Assembly: GCA_942159475.1 (NCBI GenBank)
Contig: OW804094.1
Location: 60,942,966 to 61,006,965, forward strand
DNA length: 64,000 bases
DNA from: Sthenelais limicola
Taxonomy: Eukaryota; Annelida; Polychaeta; Phyllodocida; Sigalionidae
Direction of reading: 5' to 3'
In this document: positions 57,588 to 64,000 of the stretch, one piece after another
Numbering within the stretch: position 1 is the stretch's first letter
How the letters are laid out: each line of letters opens with the position of its first letter
The notes under the pieces: model-generated
What the model saw: the letters and a program-made list of their open reading frames with translations, nothing else
Database searches by the model: none
What the model was told of the DNA's origin: nothing
Position numbers and translations under genes: made by a program

Positions 57588-58276
57588 ATGCATATCTGGA
57601 TTATTTTTTTGTTCCTTGTGAGCCCTATTATGGCATGGACATCGTGTGGAGTCTCCAACAAATGTAGGTGTGACTTTGAGGAAAGGGCGGCTAGATGCAC
57701 AGGGGAGAGGATCAAAATTATTCCCCGAACTGTATTGACGAAAGAATCAAAATTATTAAACAAAGTGGAAATGTTTCAGTTATTATGGACTGTCCTTTCA
57801 TTTCAACACAAGAACCCATTTTAGTTACAACCCAAGAATCAATTACAACCCAAGAATCTATTTTAGTTACAGGAATAACCCAAGAACCTATTTTAACTTC
57901 AAAACCTGTTACTACTCAACCTACTTCGACTCAAAACCCTATTTCTACAAGTCTTGGTTATACTTCATTTTCTGAAAAATATACTTTTTCTGAACAATAC
58001 ACTTTATCAACATTTGAAGATTATACTTTTCAAAATTATACCTTGCAGTCTAATACTTCTACAACCCCCCAGCCTTTACTTAAGCCTATAAAACTAGCCG
58101 TAACATTAACTATTGTCCTAATTTGTCTATTATTACTAATTGTAGTGATAATACTAAGGGTATACTATTATAAGAAAAAGAAACGACAGTCAAATGCTCC
58201 TTATAGGGTAAACCTTATTTATCTTTCAACGGTGGTGAGGGGCCAGTCAAGGGGGCACAGGCGGAAGTGCCTGTAG
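57588..58276 (+). pseudogene. Secreted Thr-rich transmembrane protein with LRRNT-like Cys motif, frameshifted and interrupted
   Basis: MHIWIIFLFLVSPIMAW is a good signal peptide. CGVSNKCRCDFEERAARCTG resembles the N-terminal cap of leucine-rich-repeat proteins. A frame change near 57720 then leads into a Thr/Ser/Gln-rich region with STQEPIL/TTQESI repeats, a hydrophobic helix (LAVTLTIVLICLLLLIVVII), and a basic YYYKKKKRQS tail. This is the architecture of a type I surface glycoprotein. From about 58220 the frame runs into the inverted Ngaro-like fragment. An intron instead of a frameshift near 57720 cannot be ruled out. Confidence 0.5.
58052..58107 (+). repeat. 56-bp exact direct repeat, copy 1 (copy 2 at 59955-60010)
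   Basis: Identical 56 bases from AATACTTCTACAACCC to CCGTAACATT. In copy 1 it encodes the start of the transmembrane helix of the glycoprotein-like ORF. Confidence 0.95.
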
Positions 58277-59148
58277 GCCCTGGACAAATCAAGTACAGCC
58301 ATGATGACGTCTCTGCGTCCCAAGTTGTTTATCAGCTGGCTGGCCATGGCAACAGTTGGTAAGTTGTGGGCAGCTGGAGTCCCGTTAAAACAGTTTTTGG
58401 CCACCCATTTATTCACACCCCCATGAGGAAAAGAGAGGTCCACAATGATCCTCCTCTTCCCCGGCTCGTTCTTAGGCCTAGTCATCATGGGGCTGCAGTG
58501 GTGCCAAGGCACGAATGGCGGCGAGTTGAAAGGGCCAGCCATTGCATTCAGACTGCATTCTTTGTCGAGGTATTCTTTAACATGGTTTGGGTAAGCAACA
58601 GCAGATGGGTGGTTGTTTCCTGGTTTGCTTACTGTTATAGGTCCCCCTGTATATTGTAGGAGAAAGCCATACCTGATACCGTTTAATATGGACTCATCGT
58701 CAGGGTGCCCTGTTGAGTTTTTGGCCCATTGGTCGACAGTAAGTGTTGAGTGCAAAAGTATCTTGGCCCCTTTCCAGTTAGGGAGACCCTTAGCACGAAC
58801 TGATTCATATGTATTGGCCATAGCTGTTGGGAGGCATAGGGCTGGGTAGGGCCAGGCCTTATAATTGTCGAAGTTGATGTTAGGTGGTGGATTTTCTTCA
58901 GACACAGACGGGTTCACTTGTGCGAGGTTTTGAATGACTGACACCATGTCGTGTGGTTCATCAGGGAGCGAGTAGTCGCCATTCCCTTCATGGTTAATTG
59001 ACACACCTTCACTATCGCACTCTGCGAAGTCATGACAGACGGCTGACTTGCATGGCTTATTGACAACACTATTTTTACCCTTCTCGTTAGGCGAGTTACT
59101 TTCGGTTGGGGGCATATACACACAATACATTTCACTGTTGTCACTCAC
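58219..59148 (-). pseudogene. Ngaro/DIRS-like reverse transcriptase, N-terminal part only
   Basis: A 309-codon open frame on the minus strand. An acidic linker is followed by GPFNSPPFVPWHHCSPMMT, RPKNEPGKRRIIVDLSFP, then HGGVN and VLDLSRAYRHFRLCPLDWPL, the first catalytic Asp region of DIRS-order RT proteins. It stops abruptly after PLDWPL at the junction with the plus-strand ORF, so the rest of the RT, RNase H and recombinase are missing. Confidence 0.75.
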
Positions 59149-59204
59149 TGGTTTATCTTCGGTTTGACGATGTAGTTTGTTGTCTGTTGCCGAGTCTGGT
59201 TTGT

Positions 59205-59705
59205 TTACTTCTGCCTTGGCGGAAGTGGTTGCAGCTCCGGGCCGAATAGCCTTCGGAGATGTTTTCTGTCAAGCCTTTTATGTTTCTTGCCCTTCCTTCT
59301 GCCTCTCCTATGTGAGGAATAGGAGCTGGAGCTAGAGCTAGAGCTAGAGCTAGAAGATGTTGAGCTGGACGATTCATCGTCCGTTGTAGACCACAAGGAA
59401 GTGGGGGAGCGGCGAGGACACTTGCGGCTTGGTTTCTTGCCGCGGGCGTTCCTTTCAGTCTTGTGTCCAGTCTTGGACTTGGAAACTTTTACAAGGGTGC
59501 GGCACAACTTATCCACTACCGTCTGACGTTTCTGTTTGTTTTTCGGGGTCTTTGGCACTTTCTTGTCTTTTGGGGGCTGAGTCTTGGACTCAGCGCCTGA
59601 GGAGCCTCCGTTTCCATCTTCGTTCTGGCTGTCAGAATAGTAGTCCTCCATCAGAACTCTTCTTTTTAGAGGTTGATCTACCATTTTCCATGGCAATATA
59701 GTCAA
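59205..59705 (-). CDS. Gag-like basic/Ser-rich protein of the Ngaro/DIRS-like fragment
   Basis: 166 codons: Lys/Pro-rich N-terminal half, a run of about 17 Ser, then RRGRRKGKKHKRLDRKHLRR and an RRLFGPEL tail. It is low complexity and highly basic, as ORF1 proteins of DIRS-order elements often are. It ends 57 bases before the RT frame begins. Its start at 59705 may be short of the true one. Confidence 0.5.
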   Translation of the reverse strand: MTILPWKMVDQPLKRRVLMEDYYSDSQNEDGNGGSSGAESKTQPPKDKKVPKTPKNKQKRQTVVDKLCRTLVKVSKSKTGHKTERNARGKKPSRKCPRRSPTSLWSTTDDESSSSTSSSSSSSSSSSSYSSHRRGRRKGKKHKRLDRKHLRRLFGPELQPLPPRQK

Positions 59706-59922
59706 CTTTAGGGATGTCCCTAGAAGATCTGTGTGCCATTGTGGCCACGTGTCCGATGTTCCTCTTTTTTCACGCTGTCTGGGGGACGTGTGTCCTCCTC
59801 CAGAGCTGAGTTCAAAGTGGACGAGGCAACTGGAGGAGCCCTGTGATTGGGCAGGGAGAATTCCGGTCAGTTGCTGGTCACTTCCTCCAGTCCGCGGTCA
59901 TTCATTCTCCGCTCAATGAGAG

Positions 59923-59949
59923 GACATTGCCATATAACATGGCAATGTC
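59923..59949. repeat. Hairpin at the right junction of the Ngaro-like fragment
   Basis: GACATTGCCAT-ATAAC-ATGGCAATGTC, an 11-bp perfect stem, ends 5 bases before the second copy of the 56-bp repeat. It may mark the element's terminus. Confidence 0.75.
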
Positions 59950-59954
59950 ACCCC

Positions 59955-60010
59955 AATACTTCTACAACCCCCCAGCCTTTACTTAAGCCTATAAAACTAG
60001 CCGTAACATT
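59955..60010 (+). repeat. 56-bp exact direct repeat, copy 2
   Basis: Identical to 58052-58107, and cut at its right end exactly where the poly(A) tail (read as T's) of the minus-strand LINE starts. Confidence 0.95.
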
Positions 60011-60354
60011 TTTTTTTTTAATCCTTTATTTATCCAGGTGATTATAAACAGGGCCAGGCATGTGCCTTCCCTTTTATCTTTGGGGATCGGACTTTTTGTC
60101 CGATTTCCACCCCAACCCTGGCATGGTGACATGCACAAGGTTTTAATTCAGAGAAAGACAGATCATCCGGGATTTTTTGTTAATAATTATAAAATTTAAA
60201 GAAAAATAATAATAATAATAAAAGTAATTAATAGGTGTGGAATGTGATGAGATGAGATGGTTTTAGTAAAGATGATGAGGGTATGATGTTACAGAATGTA
60301 CATTTATGCAATTGTTAGGATACCTGTTTGAGTTCTTGTGTTTTCTTTCAGTGT

Positions 60355-62316
60355 CTAGTCATTAGTCTTTTTGGTCTGAATTGGTAATATTTGAAAATTT
60401 TCTTTAATTAAGCGTTTAAAAGCTAAAGGATCCTGTTGTTGTCTTATGTGAGGGGGCAGATTATTCCATATCCCAGCTCCATGATACAGAAAGGCCTTTT
60501 TGAAAAGATCATATCTGGGAATGTTTTGATTTAATACTATGCCATCGAATCTTCTTGTTCTTCCCATTGGTTTTTGCTCAAAAATTTTGTCATTGTCACC
60601 AGAGAAAATGTCTTTGTGAATTAATTTCAACAGGTTGAAGTCCATTTTTTGTTCGAAAAACATACATTCAGTTTGTCTATGGAGGTCTACAGTAGGATGA
60701 AGTCTGGGTAATCCCATGGCAATTTTTAAGGCCCTATTTTGTATGGTTTGTATCTTGTCCCTAGAGTTTTTGTTTAATGACAGATAACAGAAATTAATAT
60801 AATCAAAGTAACACAGTACCATAGATTTTGTTAGTAGAAGAGCACAGCTTTTTGTCAAAGAGGGTCTTATGAGTTGTATTGTCCTTAATCTTGCTGACGC
60901 CTGTCCAATAAGATCTTTAAAGCTGCTATCAAAATGCAGATCATTTTGAATAGTAATACCCAGGTATTTAAATTTTTGCACCCAATCGATGTTTTGATTA
61001 TTGTCAAGCTTGAGAGGAATATCAGCATTGTGGACTTTTAACTGTGCCCTATTACCTATATACATGCTCTTGGTCTTGTTAATGTTAATACTCAATTTAT
61101 TGTGGTTACTCCATTGTAGTATTTTGTTGCAGTCTGAGGTAGTACTTTCCAATAATTTATCATATGATCTTTCTACATTTAGTAGCACTATGTCGTCAGC
61201 GTATAGTCTAATTTCTCCTTTTAGTGGAAGATTATTTACATCATTAATGTACAATATAAACATGGACGGACCCAAAATTGAGCCTTGAGGCACTCCTGTT
61301 GTGATTTGAGCTACCCTGGATTTATTTTCCATTATTCTGACTTGTTGGCCTCTGCCATCCAAGTAATTCCTGAGTAGTTCTTCCACTTTATATCCTACAT
61401 TATAATATTTTAACTTGTCAATTAATGGGGCATGGGGTACACAGTCGAATGCTTTTCTATAGTCGAAAAAGGTGCAACAGATAAATTCTTTTTTGTTAAA
61501 AGCAGTCAAGATCTTTCCCAGTAGGGAGGCAACACAAGTGGAGGTCGATTTATTTTTTCTATATCCGTATTGATTTGGAGAGAGCATTTGGTTATCTTCT
61601 AGATGGGGAATTAAATTTTTATTTATTATTTTCTCCATTATTTTACCACAGACGTGGATCAATGAGATAGGCCTTATGTTCTCTACTAAGGTTGTGTCTC
61701 CTTTTTTAGGAAGAGGGGTTACTAAGGCCATTTTCCAAGCTTTGGGGAATTTATTGGTGGCTAATGATCTGTGTATTATGTGTCTAAGTATATTCGGTAC
61801 AGCTTTCAGAGAATCTTTATAAACTCGTGCATTAATGTTTGTACACCCTGAGGATTTTCTACAATCAATGTCATTAATCAGCTTAGATATTTCCTCTAAG
61901 TTTGGGGTTTCAATTGTAAGAGGGGGTCTATCCGACTGTGTCATGGTGTTAGGATTTTCCACAGTTGGTGTATTCTCATTTATATCCTTTCCAATTGAGA
62001 CGAAGAAATCATTGATTATGTTGGCACTTTTCTCAGAAGAAGCCAGTATTCCAGTGTTAGGATCTATTACCTGTCTGACTGACTTACCAGTTTTACCCGG
62101 TATTAAATCGTTAATAATCCTCCAAAATTTCTTGGGATCATTATTGTTCAATCTGAGATTTGTTTTCACATAGCTATTCTTTGCTCTCTTAAAAGCAGAG
62201 TTAACTTCGTTTCTGATTTGGTTAGCTCTTATTTTGTCATTATTGTCCCTGGTAATAGTGTATCTGTGTAAGAAATAATCCCTATCATGTTTCATGATAG
62301 GTCTTGCCTTACGCAA
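60355..62316 (-). CDS. LINE reverse transcriptase, 653-codon open frame
   Basis: Motifs in order: KKFWRIINDLIPG (linker), RKSSGCTNI (fingers), PLPKKGDTTLVENIRPISL, YGYRKNKST, FFDYRKAFDCVPH with the first Asp, TTGVPQGSILGP, RLYADDIVLL with the catalytic Asp pair, KYLGI, the thumb LQ/IQNRALKIAMG, and GIWNNLPPHIR near the C-terminus. All catalytic residues are present with no stop. The frame joins the endonuclease ORF upstream only through two frameshifts (about 62350 and 62510). Confidence 0.92.
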   Translation of the reverse strand: MRKARPIMKHDRDYFLHRYTITRDNNDKIRANQIRNEVNSAFKRAKNSYVKTNLRLNNNDPKKFWRIINDLIPGKTGKSVRQVIDPNTGILASSEKSANIINDFFVSIGKDINENTPTVENPNTMTQSDRPPLTIETPNLEEISKLINDIDCRKSSGCTNINARVYKDSLKAVPNILRHIIHRSLATNKFPKAWKMALVTPLPKKGDTTLVENIRPISLIHVCGKIMEKIINKNLIPHLEDNQMLSPNQYGYRKNKSTSTCVASLLGKILTAFNKKEFICCTFFDYRKAFDCVPHAPLIDKLKYYNVGYKVEELLRNYLDGRGQQVRIMENKSRVAQITTGVPQGSILGPSMFILYINDVNNLPLKGEIRLYADDIVLLNVERSYDKLLESTTSDCNKILQWSNHNKLSININKTKSMYIGNRAQLKVHNADIPLKLDNNQNIDWVQKFKYLGITIQNDLHFDSSFKDLIGQASARLRTIQLIRPSLTKSCALLLTKSMVLCYFDYINFCYLSLNKNSRDKIQTIQNRALKIAMGLPRLHPTVDLHRQTECMFFEQKMDFNLLKLIHKDIFSGDNDKIFEQKPMGRTRRFDGIVLNQNIPRYDLFKKAFLYHGAGIWNNLPPHIRQQQDPLAFKRLIKENFQILPIQTKKTND

Positions 62317-62506
62317 AGTGTGGGTGAAGCATTTACATAGAATGATTTTATAGGGTATAATCTGTTTAGAATTGTAAGTATGTTGTTATACAGCATTTCC
62401 CATGCCTTATCTGGATCTTTCTCATCCAGGCATGGTGCCCAGTCTAGAGTCAGTAGTTGTTCTTCCATAAGTAGAGGTGTATACCTCCTATAAGACCTTC
62501 CCCTGA

Positions 62507-63236
62507 CTAGTGTTTTTTTCTTCCCTTTTTATTCTTCCCTTTTTTATAGACCATATAAACAGGTAGATGGTCGCTAATAGAGTAAGTCAACGTTCCTGCT
62601 GATTTTATATTTTTAGAATTGCCCAAGATATGATCAATTAATGTGGGATTGTCACTGTATCTCGTTGGACTCATTATGTATTGCTCCAGTCCGTTTGTGA
62701 GTGCTTTATCTTTAAAATATGTTGCATCATTATCTAAAGCTAGCCAGTTGATGTTAATATCTCCTAATATGAAAATATTTGCATTTTTGTAATCATTTTC
62801 TATCTGTCTGTATTTATCAAAGAGACAGTCCGTGGCAATTTTCTTATTGCCCGACGGTGCTCTATACACATTCATTAGGATAATATCTTTCATCTCTTTG
62901 TATTTTAATCTTATAACAAGTAGTTCTAGGTTTTCATCGCTCTGGTTACTATTTTCAATTATCTCATATTCTAGTGTCGTATTTATGTAGCATATTATAC
63001 CTCCTCCATTTTTTGCAATTTTTCTATCATTGCGTTCTATGTTGAAGCCCTTAATATTCAAAACAGAGTTTTCATTATTCTCATTTAGCCAGGACTCTGT
63101 GAAAGTAATTATCTCAAAATCCGAGTTATCAAAGTCAGCCTGGAGGAGCTACAATTTGCTAGTAAGGGATCGTACATTCATATGCATGAATTTTTTCCCT
63201 TTTGTCTTGATAAGTTCATTTAGATATATGCTCATA
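62507..63236 (-). pseudogene. LINE APE-type endonuclease, one stop
   Basis: Reads from MSIYLNELIKTKG (about 63236) through NVRSLTSKL, an in-frame TAG (about 63150), IITFTESWLNE, NGGGIICYI, MNVYRAPSGN, IFILGDININW and SDHLPVYMV. The Glu of TESW, the Asp of LGDIN and the SDH motif of the APE fold are present. The 184 codons from 63061 to 62507 are open. Confidence 0.85.
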
Positions 63237-63244
63237 TTCTAGAA

Positions 63245-64000
63245 TTTCTTAGACATTTCCTGAAACAACTAGCTATAACTACATAGTCGTATGAATGGCC
63301 TATGCCACTTGTAGGGTAATACAGGAGTCGGGCAGGTGAAAATACGAACGTGTTATGAATGGCATGTGCCACTTGTGCATAATTGTAATCAAACCATTGA
63401 GAATAATGACTGTATATTTGCATTATGTGATAATCTTTATTGCTAGGCATTTGCTTTATTGTATATGATATTATTGAAGTAACAGATACAGATTTTTTGG
63501 CGCAATTTAGCCTCAGGAATTGATAAAGAAGCAAGGAGACATGTTCTCGAGTATAGGCATGTGCCTTGTGATCGTCTCGTACGTTTCCCAAGTTAATCTT
63601 CCTATATACCGCTTGTTTGCACCGTCCACTTTTTGAGAATATAAAGGCATGTTAATCTTCCAATGGACCTATAGGCTTGCTTGTACCGTCCACTTTTTGA
63701 AATATAAAGGCTCGGCAGTGTTATTCCTTGAACTAATCTATACAAGAGATATTCTAGCTTTAGTTCTAGGCAAGAATAGAAACTAGGATAATATGAATAG
63801 GCATTTGCCATTTTCATATATAATATCATAGGTTTAATCAACATAGGGTAATATTCTTCCTGTAAAATCTTCTTAAATTATTAGCCCATTCCTTAAGAAG
63901 CCTCTCTCCTGGGTGGAGCCCGTTGTGCATATAGTTGTAGAATTGATGTACAGAGGTGCGTGTGCGCCTATGCACTCTGCTTGTCAGGGTGGGGTAGACA
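63245..64000. other. Possible LINE 5' region with internal repeats
   Basis: Recurring GGCATGTGCC / GGCATTTGCC-type words with GAAT before them (about 63297, 63360, 63448, 63557 and 63800) and a doubled CACCGTCCACTTTTTGA..ATATAAAGGC block (about 63620 and 63685). No gene is seen. Confidence 0.4.

Larger units (their letters stand above)
60008..63240 (-). mobile_element. CR1/L2-like LINE, nearly full-length coding region with poly(A) tail
   Basis: On the minus strand: endonuclease region from about 63236 to 62507, RT from about 62316 to 60355, then 330 bases of 3' UTR with an AATAAA (about 60026-60031) and an A-tail of 11-12 bases at 60008-60019. It joins the glycoprotein-like sequence directly at its 3' end. 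The 5' limit is unclear and may lie beyond 63240. Confidence 0.85.

Noticed and set aside
53617..58276. Polinton/Maverick or a named virus family
   Set aside because: No polymerase, integrase, ATPase or capsid motif was seen, so no family can be assigned.

Overview
This window looks like intergenic or accessory DNA from an AT-rich animal genome, most likely a marine invertebrate and probably a mollusc. The reasons are spliced genes with GT..AG introns, many non-LTR and DIRS-type retroelements, GA microsatellites, and a SINE-like unit headed by (GTGA)n of a kind familiar from gastropods. The species assignment is inference. I found no tRNA, rRNA, CRISPR array or clearly host-specific gene. Nearly everything recognisable is mobile-element DNA.

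0-11 kb holds decayed non-LTR retrotransposon pieces. The notable one is an ORF1-like coiled-coil/RRM region that runs into a NADAR (YbiA-like) domain, with an L1-type ORF2 C-terminus downstream. The rest is low-information DNA with short palindromes and homopolymers.

11.09-17.75 kb is the best-preserved unit: an apparently complete ISL2EU-type DNA transposon with matching terminal inverted repeats. It carries two convergent spliced genes, a 7-exon SAP/SWIM/YqaJ nuclease (507 codons) on + and a 3-exon THAP/DDE transposase (463 codons) on -. Both read through with all catalytic residues.

17.8-35 kb contains LINE fragments, a broken CR1/L2-like LINE (27.4-30.3 kb), tandem arrays, foldback sequences and unexplained diverged repeats.

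35.1-41.1 kb is a DIRS-like tyrosine-recombinase retrotransposon on the - strand, with inverted terminal repeats and an internal complementary region. It is mutated in RT and deleted in the recombinase. Its upstream region shares a repeat module, including an 80-bp tandem array, with 24.3-25.9 kb.

42.9-50.7 kb contains two pairs of short non-autonomous DNA transposons whose different target duplications show independent insertion (TTA/TGA; two 9-bp duplications), and a hAT-like element.

53.6-58.2 kb is a compact, largely unrecognised + strand cassette: a membrane-protein ORF duplicated in inverted orientation, a frameshifted Cys-rich ORF, an intact 197-codon ORF, and a secreted/Thr-rich/transmembrane ORF. 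Its layout suggests a virus-derived or unknown mobile element, but no hallmark gene is present. It is interrupted by an Ngaro/DIRS-like fragment (58.2-59.7 kb). A nearly intact LINE on the - strand (60.0-63.2 kb) closes the window.
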